From: Maioricimonas rarisocia
Lineage (GTDB): Bacteria; Planctomycetota; Planctomycetia; Planctomycetales; Planctomycetaceae
DNA: 64,000 nt
Assembly: GCF_007747795.1 (NCBI RefSeq)
Contig: NZ_CP036275.1
Span: 3,024,853 to 3,088,852 of the forward strand
Reading direction: 5' to 3'
Shown: piece by piece, positions 56,089 through 64,000 of the stretch
Position numbering within the stretch: position 1 is the first letter of the stretch
Layout: each line of letters starts with the position of its first letter
The notes under the pieces: model-generated
Told to the model about the DNA's origin: nothing
The model's database searches: none
The model's input: the letters and a program-made list of their open reading frames with translations, nothing else
Position numbers and translations under genes: made by a program

Positions 56089-57519
56089 TTACCGTCGGTA
56101 ATCTTCACCCCTGTCGCTGGCATCGCACGATTCCATCCAGGCGGCGAGTGCGGCTTGCATCTCTTCCACACGCTGTGGGTGCGAATCGGCGAGATTCTCG
56201 GTTTCGCCCGGATCCTGGATCAGGTCGTACAGTTCCCACGTTTGACCGTCGTTGGCGGTGTAGAGCTTGTACCGGTCCGACACGAGCGACCGCTGCGACC
56301 GCGACTGGAATCCGATCGGTTGCCCCCGTTCAGTCATCTGTCCATCCAGAAGTGGGAGCAGGCTGATTCCATCGTAGGGCCGCTCTGGCAGTTCGATGTC
56401 GAGAACATCGCAAATGGTGGGCAGGTAGTCACTGGTGACGCAGGGAATGTCCGTCGTCTGCCCCGCCGCGACACGGTTGGGCCAGACCAGCAGCCCGGGA
56501 ACACGCACGCCACCCTCGTACAGACTTCGTTTCCGACCACGGAAGTGGCCTGCCGATCCGGCCCCTTTCCCGGTGGGGCTCTCGGGGCCATTGTCGGCGC
56601 AGTACCAGAGCATGGTATCGTCCGCGACGCCGAGGTCTTCGAGCGTGGCTCGCAGACGGCCGATCTGTTCGTCCATCGCGGTGATGCATCCGTGGTAGTG
56701 CTGCCCGTACAGACCATGCGGATGGTCCGGGTAGAGACTCCGCTTCTCCTCGTCGGCGACAACCGGTGTGTGTGGAGCATGGAACCAGACCACCGCCAGA
56801 AACGGCTGATCCTTCCCGGCGGCATCGGACACAAATGGAATCACCCGGTCCATGATCAGCTTCGAATCGTCTCCCCGCAGCTCTTCGTCCGGAACAGACT
56901 CACCTGGACCAGTCCAGTAATGCGTACCGAAGAAGCCACCTGTGGGAACGCCTCTCTTCGCTTCCCGCGCGACGGCTGGGGGATTCCGCAACGGATCGTA
57001 GGTCGGCACCTTGGACTCGGTGGAGAAACAGACGTCGAACCCGTTGTCCCACGGCGGAGCGTAGATCGCCTCGCTTCCGGGGCCACCGCGGTTCGCATCC
57101 TTGACCGTTGTCGTCAGCGTACCCAGATGCCATTTGCCGAAGTGTCCCGTCGTGTAGCCGCGCTCCTTCAGCAGTTCTGCCAGGCAGATTTCCTCGTCTT
57201 TGAGCGAACCCGTGTTGGCGAAGTAGACGCCGTACCGATGGGGATGACGGCCGGTGAGACAGCTTCCCCGAGTCGGACTGCAGACGGGAGCAGCGGCATA
57301 CCACCGGTTGAACTTCATTCCGTCACGCGCCATTCGGTCCAGATGCGGCGTTTTGAGAAACGGGTGTCCGTTGTAGCCGGTGTCTCCCCAACCGTGGTCA
57401 TCGGCCATGCACAGGACGATGTTCGGTTGCGTTGTGGCCCGATCATCCCCGTGCGACGGACCGGCCAGGCAGACGATCGCGAACAGGCTCAGCACGCCGC
57501 GACGCAGTGTGAATCTCAT
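56089..57519 (-). CDS. Type I sulfatase (formylglycine-dependent)
   Basis: A 476-residue exported sulfatase with a signal peptide. The metal-binding opening NIVLCMADDHGWGD is followed by the modification motif C80-S-P-T-R84, where Cys is converted to formylglycine by a separate enzyme, and by GKWHLG. The C-terminal half shows CADNGPES and RVPGLLVWP. It hydrolyses sulfate esters, most likely on sulfated polysaccharides such as algal glycans, but the exact substrate cannot be told. It is the last gene of the sigma-to-sulfatase operon, 103 bp after the DUF1559 gene, which links its expression to the sigma factor. Start 57519 is at MRFTLRR; ORF extension to 57837 is rejected. Confidence 0.9.
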   Translation of the reverse strand: MRFTLRRGVLSLFAIVCLAGPSHGDDRATTQPNIVLCMADDHGWGDTGYNGHPFLKTPHLDRMARDGMKFNRWYAAAPVCSPTRGSCLTGRHPHRYGVYFANTGSLKDEEICLAELLKERGYTTGHFGKWHLGTLTTTVKDANRGGPGSEAIYAPPWDNGFDVCFSTESKVPTYDPLRNPPAVAREAKRGVPTGGFFGTHYWTGPGESVPDEELRGDDSKLIMDRVIPFVSDAAGKDQPFLAVVWFHAPHTPVVADEEKRSLYPDHPHGLYGQHYHGCITAMDEQIGRLRATLEDLGVADDTMLWYCADNGPESPTGKGAGSAGHFRGRKRSLYEGGVRVPGLLVWPNRVAAGQTTDIPCVTSDYLPTICDVLDIELPERPYDGISLLPLLDGQMTERGQPIGFQSRSQRSLVSDRYKLYTANDGQTWELYDLIQDPGETENLADSHPQRVEEMQAALAAWMESCDASDRGEDYRR

Positions 57520-57622
57520 GGGGACCTCGCTGGGGAAGTGACGAACAGATTCGAAAAGAAGGATGTGGCCCGCAGGAGGTTCTGGATGAAAGTCGATCGT
57601 CCAGTATCTCACCTTCGCGGCG

Positions 57623-58642
57623 TCAGAACTCGCCGACCACCAGTCCATCGGCACGGGAGAACAACCGCTGGTAGGTGCCGTAGCCGGCACCATTGTTCGC
57701 CGTGTCGAACGGATCGGAGGATGTCGAACCATTCCAGAGACGGCCGGTGTGATCGATGTTTTCGCTGATGAAGCGAACAGATCCGTCGGCCATCGTAAAC
57801 TGGGATCCTCCCTCGTGAAGACTGGAGAACCCTTCACGCTTCACGACGTTGCTGGCCAGTTGCGGAGGATTGAGCTTCCGGTTGCCCTGGCGAATGGCAT
57901 GCAGTCCGGAATCGGCGCAACAGGTCGGTCCGTGCCAGCGGCCGTAGAGCTGCGGGTCCCAGATGAAGACGTTCCCGTTGTTCTGAAACTGCCAGGTAAT
58001 CGTCTCTCCCACCATGATCGTGTTTGACGTCCCGTCGGTGATGTCGCGGATTTTGATCTTGCTGTCGCGGTTCAACACGCCGTTTGCGCGGTTCGGAGGC
58101 TGATTGTGGCCATTGAGACTTCCGTTGAACGAGCCGCCATTCACGACATAGCTGTTGGCAGCAATGCCGGGGTTTGGCAGAGGGAACGTCGCGGTGCTGG
58201 AGGGATTCTGCTCGTGCGGGTCTTTGGTCGCATCGGACGGGCAGAGGAAGGCCGGCAGCACCGTCTTGAGGTGGACGACGTTTGACGGGTCATGCATCGG
58301 CAGTTCGAACGTGAACGAGTTGTACAGCGGAGCCTGGTCGATATAGGGAAGGATGAATGCAGAGTAGCTCCAGCCGGGGGCCCGGTTCGGTCGCGCGGTG
58401 CTGCCGGTCGGTCCCCGGAAGATCTGTCCCGGAGGGAACGTCCGGTGAACGTCGTGGTAGTTGTGCAGTGCCAGGCCGATCTGTTTCAGGTTGTTTTTGC
58501 ATTGGGTCCGGCGGGCTGCCTCCCGCGCCTGCTGAACCGCGGGCAGCAGCAGGGCGATCAGAATCGCAATGATGGCAATGACCACCAGTAGCTCAATGAG
58601 TGTAAACCCGGTGCGAGTATGCGGTTTGAAATACGTCCTCAT
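57623..58642 (-). CDS. DUF1559 prepilin-like protein, paralogue 3
   Basis: A 339-residue DUF1559 protein with the prepilin signal [15 protein letters not shown] and [18 protein letters not shown]. The C-terminal HEGGSQFTMADG fits H-x9-DG, followed by [10 protein letters not shown] and the ending LVVGEF. It lies between a lipoprotein and a sulfatase gene in the sigma operon. The N-terminal 50 residues are almost identical to those of the other two paralogues; the rest differs. AGGAGAG precedes the ATG by about 4 nt. Confidence 0.9.
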   Translation of the reverse strand: MRTYFKPHTRTGFTLIELLVVIAIIAILIALLLPAVQQAREAARRTQCKNNLKQIGLALHNYHDVHRTFPPGQIFRGPTGSTARPNRAPGWSYSAFILPYIDQAPLYNSFTFELPMHDPSNVVHLKTVLPAFLCPSDATKDPHEQNPSSTATFPLPNPGIAANSYVVNGGSFNGSLNGHNQPPNRANGVLNRDSKIKIRDITDGTSNTIMVGETITWQFQNNGNVFIWDPQLYGRWHGPTCCADSGLHAIRQGNRKLNPPQLASNVVKREGFSSLHEGGSQFTMADGSVRFISENIDHTGRLWNGSTSSDPFDTANNGAGYGTYQRLFSRADGLVVGEF

Positions 58643-58690
58643 GAGTCTCTCCTGAAGTGCCCGCCGTCGAACAATGAGATGTGAAAACGG

Positions 58691-59146
58691 CTACTGGTCG
58701 AGGTTCTGCGGCGATGCCACGTCACCCTCCGAGGTGAGCTCGAAGTTGAATTCGTTGTCGCCCGGCTCCACCGTTCGCTTCAGCTCCGATTCTCGGTTGA
58801 ACTTCGCAGGGACTCGTTCCGGGACAGCGACTTCATTTCCGTTCTCTGATGTGACATCGGCGGTCGTGATCCGAACGATGTTCTCGCCGATCGAGGCTCC
58901 TTCCTGGGTCCGGCTGAACATCATTTCGTAGTCGCCATCATCGTCGGTGCGACCGTACGCGACGCTTCCGCCATTGACGGGAGCAAACTCCACCATCGCG
59001 TTCGGCAGCGGCTCGCCGTCGAGGGTGATTCTTCCGGAAACACTGCCAAGTCCGTCGTTTGCTCCGCGGCATCCGCACACCACAACGAGCAGCGCGAGCA
59101 GAACCGCACTGCACCAGAAGTTACTTTTCACCATTGTCGGGACCAT
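58691..59146 (-). CDS. Small beta-sandwich lipoprotein in the sigma operon
   Basis: A 151-residue lipoprotein with hydrophobic leader WCSAVLLALLVVVCGC (lipobox VCGC). The mature part is a transthyretin-like/carboxypeptidase-regulatory domain: GSVSGRITLDGEPLPNAMVEFAP, then DDDGDYEMMFSR. It is related in layout to the lipoprotein at 31306-31752, which also accompanies a DUF1559 gene. Start 59146 follows GGAG by 7 nt; 59134 is an alternative. The start overlaps the FecR-like gene end by 26 bp, which implies coupled translation. Confidence 0.75.
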   Translation of the reverse strand: MVPTMVKSNFWCSAVLLALLVVVCGCRGANDGLGSVSGRITLDGEPLPNAMVEFAPVNGGSVAYGRTDDDGDYEMMFSRTQEGASIGENIVRITTADVTSENGNEVAVPERVPAKFNRESELKRTVEPGDNEFNFELTSEGDVASPQNLDQ

Positions 59147-60590
59147 TGGCAGGCTCCAATGATTCTGGGTCGGCATGGACAAGAACGCGAAACTGATCGA
59201 CCTGGGACCCCTTCAGGTGGAACGAGAGTGTCTTCCCGTCCGGACCGCTCACACGAAGGCGATCGAACGTACTGAGATCGCCGTTGCCGGCGATCGCTGC
59301 TGCAGAAGGCGTCTCGATCGCTCGCAGTGGACGGTCTGCATCAGCGAGCGACGTCTCGGAGTGAACGAACACCGCGTCGGTCGCCAGCAGTCCGGGACCG
59401 TCGGCGACGAGGCCCGCGATCGGCATCTGAAAGGTAATCTCGCCATCCACGGTGCTGTCGCGACCCGGCGAAAAGTGGACGAGATAGCTCTTCAGACGCG
59501 TTCCGGCCGGGAGCGGACGTCGAGGTGTCGGTGCGTCGGTCGCGAGAAAGTCGAATCGCTCGTAAACGACAAGCTCCTGCTCCAATACTTCTGTCTGCTC
59601 CGGGCAGAGAAACACGCGTCCGAATTCCTGCAGTTCGTGCGGAATGATCTCTGCCAGCGGCTCGGGAACGAATCGCACCGTCGGCGAGATTCGGGAGACC
59701 CCCTCAGAGATCGCAATCGGAACAGCGAACGTGTTGACGTCAAACCGGGTGAGGGAAAGGGAGCGCGTGTGAGGGTTCAGTGTTGCCGCATGATGTCGGG
59801 ACAGTCGCAACGTCTGCACGTTGCCGTCCGCGAAGTCGGTCTGGGCATCGACGAGGCCCTTGAACACATGCACCTCACTCTCCCCCATGACGCCGACCGC
59901 GACACCAAACTCAGTGCCCCGATCAACGAACTTCCCTCCGTGGGTCGTCACTTCGAATCCGATTGCCTGGGGGGGGACTTCGAACGTCGCCAGACCCGAA
60001 TCCAGGAAACAGTTCTGCCCGCCGTCGAAACTGAGCAACGTCTCACCGGAGATCACGCAGCGGACACCGGAACGGAGTTCCAGGACAGCCGCGCCAGCTT
60101 CGAGTTCGATCCAGTCGCCAGCGCGCATTTCGGTACCGACGGGGAGAGAGGGAAGATCCATCACTTCCCCCCACGTCGCATCGAATTCAGCGACGAGCGT
60201 CGCCACCAGGGGGAGCGGCCCCGCATCCGCGACAATCTGAGGAGCCGCCTGCGGTTGCGCCGGCTGCGTGGCAAAGAATCGGACGATCGCCGGTACGATC
60301 AGAAGAGCGGAGACGGCCGTAGCGACGAGCATCCAGGCGGCTGTACGGAGAGCCGCACCGCCGACCGGTCGATGCATGAGGTTCGGTTCAGGAACCGGCT
60401 GGGCACGGCCGGCAAGCCGGAGAACTTCCGCCTGCAGGTCCATATGCTCGACGAAAATCAATCGGGCCGTATCGTCGTTCTTCAGCAGATCGTTGAGTCG
60501 CTGCTGGTCTTCTGGCGTAATCTCGCCGCACAGCATTGCTTCGATCAACGCCAGCGTCGATTCGCGGGTTTGGGGGTTGCGGCCATCCAT
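59121..60590 (-). CDS. FecR-like anti-sigma/sigma-regulator membrane protein
   Basis: A 489-residue protein. The N-terminal 65 residues form an anti-sigma-like helical head (TRESTLALIEAMLCGEITPEDQQRLNDLL). One transmembrane helix (about residues 82-105, TAAWMLVATAVSALLIVPAIV) follows. The periplasmic part begins with a FecR domain (VGTEMRAGDWIELEAGAAVLELRSGVRCVI, then FDGGQNCFLDSGLATFEVPPQA) and continues for about 250 residues of unknown type. FecR proteins receive an outside signal and control the partner ECF sigma factor. Its ATG shares one base with the sigma stop (TGATG). Confidence 0.85.
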   Translation of the reverse strand: MDGRNPQTRESTLALIEAMLCGEITPEDQQRLNDLLKNDDTARLIFVEHMDLQAEVLRLAGRAQPVPEPNLMHRPVGGAALRTAAWMLVATAVSALLIVPAIVRFFATQPAQPQAAPQIVADAGPLPLVATLVAEFDATWGEVMDLPSLPVGTEMRAGDWIELEAGAAVLELRSGVRCVISGETLLSFDGGQNCFLDSGLATFEVPPQAIGFEVTTHGGKFVDRGTEFGVAVGVMGESEVHVFKGLVDAQTDFADGNVQTLRLSRHHAATLNPHTRSLSLTRFDVNTFAVPIAISEGVSRISPTVRFVPEPLAEIIPHELQEFGRVFLCPEQTEVLEQELVVYERFDFLATDAPTPRRPLPAGTRLKSYLVHFSPGRDSTVDGEITFQMPIAGLVADGPGLLATDAVFVHSETSLADADRPLRAIETPSAAAIAGNGDLSTFDRLRVSGPDGKTLSFHLKGSQVDQFRVLVHADPESLEPANGPDNGEK

Positions 60591-61165
60591 CAGTGCTGAG
60601 CCATTCCGAGGGTGCGTTCCACGCAGCGAGACAGTTTGATGCGAATCCTCGAGAGCCGCTTCGAGATGGCATTTTGTGACTTGTTCATTTCTTCTGCGGT
60701 CGACTTGATCGAGCCCTGCTCGGCATAGCACCGCTCAATGAGCTTTCGCTCTGCCAGGGGGAGCTTCTCGACGCAGTCGGCAAGAATCTCCCGGCGGACT
60801 TCCAGCCATTCCTCGGCCGACACATGCGCTGCGGCCAGCTTGGCCATGACCTCGGTGTCGAACGAGAAACACCCCTGCTTCTTACTGCGGTAGTAGCGGT
60901 ACACCAGGTTCCGCGCGACGGCCCGTGCCCAGCGCAGAAAGCTGGTGCCGGACGCATAGTCGTCGAATTTCTGCCACAGCAGGATTCCGGTCTCCTGCAT
61001 GAGGTCGTCCGCTTCGTGGACGTTGCCGACCAGCGACAGAACGAACGAATAAAGCCGGTGGTACGACCGAGAGTATTCGCGGACGAACTCCGAGTAACGA
61101 TCCGGGCCATCACCCCGACCGGAGGCCGTCATGCCGTGCGAGTTGTAGGGAGATTTGGCTGCCAT
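60590..61165 (-). CDS. ECF sigma-70 factor (Rhodopirellula/Verrucomicrobium family)
   Basis: A 191-residue ECF sigma factor. Region 2 lies at about residues 20-95 with the YSFVLSLVGNVHEADDLMQETGILLWQKF core and RWARAVARNLVYRYYR; region 4 at about 130-185 includes LPLAERKLIERCYAEQGSIKSTAEEMNKSQNAISKRLSRIRIKL. This matches the TIGR02989-type (Rhodopirellula/Verrucomicrobium) group. It is the first gene of an operon with FecR, lipoprotein, DUF1559 and sulfatase genes, so the operon products are likely its own targets. A 7-bp dyad lies 30-55 bp upstream (61193-61222). Confidence 0.9.
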   Translation of the reverse strand: MAAKSPYNSHGMTASGRGDGPDRYSEFVREYSRSYHRLYSFVLSLVGNVHEADDLMQETGILLWQKFDDYASGTSFLRWARAVARNLVYRYYRSKKQGCFSFDTEVMAKLAAAHVSAEEWLEVRREILADCVEKLPLAERKLIERCYAEQGSIKSTAEEMNKSQNAISKRLSRIRIKLSRCVERTLGMAQH

Positions 61166-61192
61166 GTGAGATGGTCTCTACAGACTCAATGC

Positions 61193-61222
61193 CATTCTGA
61201 GCCGGAATCAGCCTCAGAAATG
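61193..61222 (-). promoter_or_regulatory. Dyad upstream of the sigma-factor operon
   Basis: TTCTGAG (61195-61201) and CTCAGAA (61213-61219) are perfect inverted copies, extended by CATT/AATG with one extra T on one side. It lies 30-55 bp before the sigma start at 61165, a plausible operator site. The remainder of the 246-bp divergent spacer to 61411 shows no other motif. Confidence 0.35.
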
Positions 61223-61411
61223 CCGTCGTTTCTTGCAGAGCAGGCTCGCGAGTGGGCCTCAAACGTCGCCGCAGGCAAATGTTACGACTTTCCATCTTTT
61301 CTCCGCCGGCACTCCATTGCGCAGCAGTTCGTGTCGGCATCTGGACAGGAATCCCAACCGAAACCGCCAGCGCGCTCAAAGTTCTCCTCGTAGTAAGGGG
61401 CAGTCGGAACA

Positions 61412-62482
61412 ATGTCACAGAAGCGGCACCCCATGCAACACGCACTCGTCGGCAGTCTGCTGGGAACAGCCGTCGGCGATGCGCTTGGTTTGCCGTACGA
61501 AGGACTTTCCCGACGACGTGCTGCCCGTCTGCTGGGAGACCCGGACCGCTATCGTCTGATCGCCGGCCGGGGCATGGTCTCGGACGACACCGAGCAGTCC
61601 TGCCTGGTCCTGCAGGCACTCGTCGACTCGCGGGGGGAACCACAGGTGTTCGCACGCTGCCTTGCCCGGCGACTGCGACGATGGTTCCTGATGCTACCCG
61701 CCGGCGTCGGCATGGCGACTGCCCGTGCGATGCTGCGGTCGATGGTCGGTTATGGACCGGACCGCAGCGGCGTCTTCTCGGCCGGCAACGGACCCGCGAT
61801 GCGCAGCGCCATCCTGGGGGCCGCGATCGACGAGTTCGACCCATTGCGACAACTCGTACGCGTTTCCACGCGCATTACGCATACCGACCCGAAGGCCGAA
61901 CAGGGAGCGCTGGCAGTGGCGCTTGCGGCCCGCTGTGCCCGAGGCGAAGCCGAGCCGGACGCGACCGCGTTCTTCCGGCTTCTCCGCGAGCAACTGCCGG
62001 GCGATGAGGCGGGCCCGTTCCGCGAGCGGCTGAACGCTATCGAAGCGAGTCTGGATGAGCGACAGCCGACTGTCGACTTCGCTGCCACAATGCGCGGGCC
62101 GAAGGGCGTGAGCGGCTACGTTCTCGAAACCGTCCCGGTCGCCCTGCATGCCTGGCTGAGTCATCCCCGCGACTTTGCCGGGGCGGTGACGGCCGTGATC
62201 CGCTGTGGCGGCGATACCGATACGACGGCCGCCATTACCGGCGGCATTGTCGGAGCAGCGGTCGGACGCGAAGGTATCCCGGCAGACTGGCTCAACCGGC
62301 TGGCGGACTGGCCGCTGACCGTCGGCTGGATGGAACGTCTTTGCGACGACGCAGAACGATCGCTTGCGGGCGAATCGGTTTCGGCCAGGTCGCTTCCTGC
62401 GTGGAAGGTGCTCCCGCGGAACCTGCTGTTCTTTTCGGTCGTCTTGGCGCATGGCTTCCGCCGACTGTTGCCGCCGTGGTGA
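61412..62482 (+). CDS. ADP-ribosylglycohydrolase family protein
   Basis: A 356-residue protein of the DraG/ARH fold. GSLLGTAVGDALGLPYEGL starts the domain. The metal-binding SDDTEQ segment is near residues 57-62, and the second metal-binding site GGDTDTTAAI is near 270. FSAGNGPAMRSA and DPKAEQGALAVA also match the family. Members remove ADP-ribose from proteins or nucleic acids, or hydrolyse ADP-ribose derivatives; the target here is unknown. No ADP-ribosyltransferase gene is near. It diverges from the sigma operon. Confidence 0.88.
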   Translation: MSQKRHPMQHALVGSLLGTAVGDALGLPYEGLSRRRAARLLGDPDRYRLIAGRGMVSDDTEQSCLVLQALVDSRGEPQVFARCLARRLRRWFLMLPAGVGMATARAMLRSMVGYGPDRSGVFSAGNGPAMRSAILGAAIDEFDPLRQLVRVSTRITHTDPKAEQGALAVALAARCARGEAEPDATAFFRLLREQLPGDEAGPFRERLNAIEASLDERQPTVDFAATMRGPKGVSGYVLETVPVALHAWLSHPRDFAGAVTAVIRCGGDTDTTAAITGGIVGAAVGREGIPADWLNRLADWPLTVGWMERLCDDAERSLAGESVSARSLPAWKVLPRNLLFFSVVLAHGFRRLLPPW

Positions 62483-63275
62483 GCCGTGTGAGATTCAAAT
62501 GAAACCACGGAGGCACGGAGACACGGAGAATAAATCTGTAGGGCAGGCTCTGCCTGCCGAGCATCGAAGTGAAGGAACGCGTAGGTCAGGCATCGCCTGA
62601 CGATCGCCGACGTGCCTCGTTGTAAGTGATTCAATTGAAACCACGGAGTTGTCATGACGGTGCGACGCCCCGGAGGATGAAAATCATCGCGGGGTGCCAT
62701 GGCCTCGCCGCGCAGCGGAGTGGTCATGCGGCATGCCTCCCCTTTGAGGCAAGCATGAACGTCGAACGACGTTCGCACTGCTGGAGAAAGCCAGCAGTGG
62801 CACCCATGGAGCCCCCGGAACTATTCCACGGAGCGTCAGCGTCTATTTTCATAGGAGGCACGGAGACACGGAGAAAGTCTCAGGACATCGAAGGCCAAAC
62901 GCCGCCTGCGGGTGCCACTGGCGGCTTGCGCGCCAGTGCGGACGTTGCGCACGTGTGATTCATCCGAACGGCTACTGCCCGGTGGCATGCTCGTCCGGTA
63001 AGGCAAGCATGGAGGGCGAGTAAGCTATGGCCTCTTGCCGGCTATGCTGGCCGCGATTGACGAGCAACCGCGGGTACCCCATTCCTCGAGGCAAAAGTCT
63101 TGAGCCCTCACAACCACGCCCTTCACTTCAGTATGACAACGAGCCGCGACCGTGAGGGAGCGGAATGGAGCGCGAACCACTTGCCTGCATGTACCGGCGT
63201 CGTCATCGTACCAGTGGCTGGCGGCCGGTGCCGTCAGCGTCTCGTCATCGCCTCGCAGGACAGGGAGCCGGACTG
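62483..63275. repeat. Second hairpin-rich repeat zone
   Basis: An 800-bp gene-free zone. The word GGAGGCACGGAGACACGGAG is repeated at 62509-62530 and 62854-62875. Perfect hairpins: GGCAGGC/GCCTGCC with TCT loop at 62542-62558, GTCAGGC/GCCTGAC at 62585-62601, GAACGTCG/CGACGTTC at 62757-62774, CACTGCTGG/CCAGCAGTG at 62776-62799 and CACTGGCG/CGCCAGTG at 62916-62938. The words GCATGC...AAGGCAAGCATGG near 62987 and GCATGCC...GAGGCAAGCATG near 62731 are imperfect copies. No gene is supported here. Confidence 0.75.
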
Positions 63276-64000
63276 GTGCCATCACGATTTCGTCAGCGAC
63301 TGAAGAACGGGGAGCGGCTGTGGGGAACGATGGTGACGCTCCCCACCCCCTCCACCGCCGAGATCCTCGCCGATGCCGGCTTCGACTGGCTGTTCATCGA
63401 TGCCGAGCACGGGCCGCTGCAGACCGCCGATGTGTTGGGAATCCTGCAGGCGGTCAGCCATCGCGTCGCCTGCATCGTTCGCGTCCCGGCCTGCGACGAG
63501 GTGGAAATCAAACGGGTGCTCGATCTGGGAGCCCACGGCATCATCGTGCCGCAGGTGAACACGCCGGAGATGGCGGCCGAGGTCGTCCGCTTCGCCCGCT
63601 ATGCACCGGATGGGAACCGTGGCGTCGGTCTGGCCCGGGCGCACGGGTACGGCTTCCGGTTTGATGAGTACGTGAAGGAGGCGAACGAGCAGATCAGCGT
63701 CGTGGTGCAGGCGGAGCATCGCGACGCGGTCGAGAACATCGAGCAGATTGCGGCTGTTCCCGGCGTTGATGCCGTGCTGGTCGGACCGTACGACCTCTCG
63801 GCGAGCTACCACAAAATGGGGCAGATCGATGATCCGGAAGTCGTCGCGGCGATCGACCGGGTGACGGAGTGCTGCCAGGCCGCGGGGCTGCCGCTGGGGC
63901 ACTTCGGCGTGACGGCGGAGGCGGTGCAGCCCTACGTGGAAAAAGGTTACACGCTGATCGTCGCCGGCGTGGACGTGCTGTTTCTGGGAGGCGGGGCCCG
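63276..64000 (+). CDS. HpcH/HpaI-family aldolase, 3' truncated
   Basis: The gene runs off the right edge; about 241 residues are visible. GTG start at 63276, 8 nt after GGGAG; the frame has no stop to the window end. The family core is clear: LWGTMVTLPTPSTAEILADAGFDWLFIDAEHG, then VRVPACDEVEIKRVLDLGAHGIIVPQVN, RGVGLARAHGYGF and VLVGPYDLSASY. These class II, metal-dependent aldolases cleave or make 2-keto-3-deoxy acids such as 4-hydroxy-2-oxoheptanedioate or 2-keto-3-deoxy-rhamnonate; the substrate cannot be told. No pathway neighbours are visible because the window ends here. Confidence 0.88.
   Translation, partial: MPSRFRQRLKNGERLWGTMVTLPTPSTAEILADAGFDWLFIDAEHGPLQTADVLGILQAVSHRVACIVRVPACDEVEIKRVLDLGAHGIIVPQVNTPEMAAEVVRFARYAPDGNRGVGLARAHGYGFRFDEYVKEANEQISVVVQAEHRDAVENIEQIAAVPGVDAVLVGPYDLSASYHKMGQIDDPEVVAAIDRVTECCQAAGLPLGHFGVTAEAVQPYVEKGYTLIVAGVDVLFLGGGA

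Noticed and set aside
55939-57768. 609-residue plus-strand open frame opposite the sulfatase
   Set aside because: Antisense shadow of the sulfatase, which has the CSPTR motif and GKWHLG; the plus frame shows no domain.
59175-60599. 474-residue plus-strand frame opposite the FecR-like gene
   Set aside because: Shadow frame; the minus strand has a coherent FecR protein with overlapping neighbours.

Overview
The window is a chromosomal segment of a GC-rich member of the Planctomycetes (Planctomycetaceae-like; the genus cannot be fixed from sequence alone). The diagnostic content is three DUF1559 prepilin-like proteins with the H-x9-DG signature, Pirellula/Verrucomicrobium-type dehydrogenase/heme proteins with CxxCH motifs, an ASPIC/FG-GAP lipoprotein beside a TPR protein, a one-Cys sulfatase, a Rhodopirellula-type ECF sigma factor with a FecR-like partner, and many secreted FG-GAP, PQQ-like and beta-helix proteins. 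Housekeeping genes are scattered among them: recA, alaS, rpmA, a fabI-like enoyl reductase, hemD, an A-type Fe-S carrier, an SppA-type peptidase and one tRNA-Ser(GGA).

Layout: 1-9.8 kb holds a truncated multiheme-type protein, a DUF971 protein, a CYTH/CyaB protein, recA with a readable promoter, a Deg/HtrA-like protease and alaS, all on +. 10-18 kb holds a secreted unknown, rpmA, a solute-binding lipoprotein (-), and a + cluster of DUF1559, small lipoprotein, TPR and ASPIC/FG-GAP genes, the last two overlapping. 18-21 kb is a repeat-dense zone with perfect hairpins and a 441-bp element bounded by 25-bp inverted repeats, holding only a membrane protein and a HEAT-repeat protein. 21-32 kb is mainly on -: a YhaM-like HD nuclease, a VOC protein, a sugar isomerase-like protein, a Gfo/Idh/MocA oxidoreductase, a JmjC-like oxygenase with a CelD-like acyltransferase, a TIGR02604/TIGR02603-type protein and a DUF1559 plus lipoprotein pair; the Fe-S carrier is on + with its own promoter and terminator. 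33-46 kb holds a thioredoxin-like protein, FG-GAP protein, fabI-like gene, hemD, DUF1844, PhnP-like hydrolase, SppA, DUF493, tRNA-Ser and a beta-helix protein. 46-54 kb has two tightly packed minus-strand operons: a His-rich lipoprotein, permease and Fur-family regulator (apparent metal homeostasis), and DUF58, transglutaminase-like and MoxR. 54-61 kb has a PQQ-like propeller facing a five-gene minus-strand operon of sigma factor, FecR-like, lipoprotein, DUF1559 and sulfatase. 61-64 kb has an ADP-ribosylglycohydrolase, a second hairpin-rich spacer and the start of an HpaI-type aldolase cut by the window end.

The strongest candidates for something undescribed are: the sigma/FecR/lipoprotein/DUF1559/sulfatase operon as a self-contained surface-degradation module; the ATGA/TTGA-coupled lipoprotein-permease-Fur cassette; a transglutaminase-like protein whose catalytic Cys is replaced by Asp; and a set of miniature palindromic elements sharing the terminal word AAGCGAGTG across three spacers.
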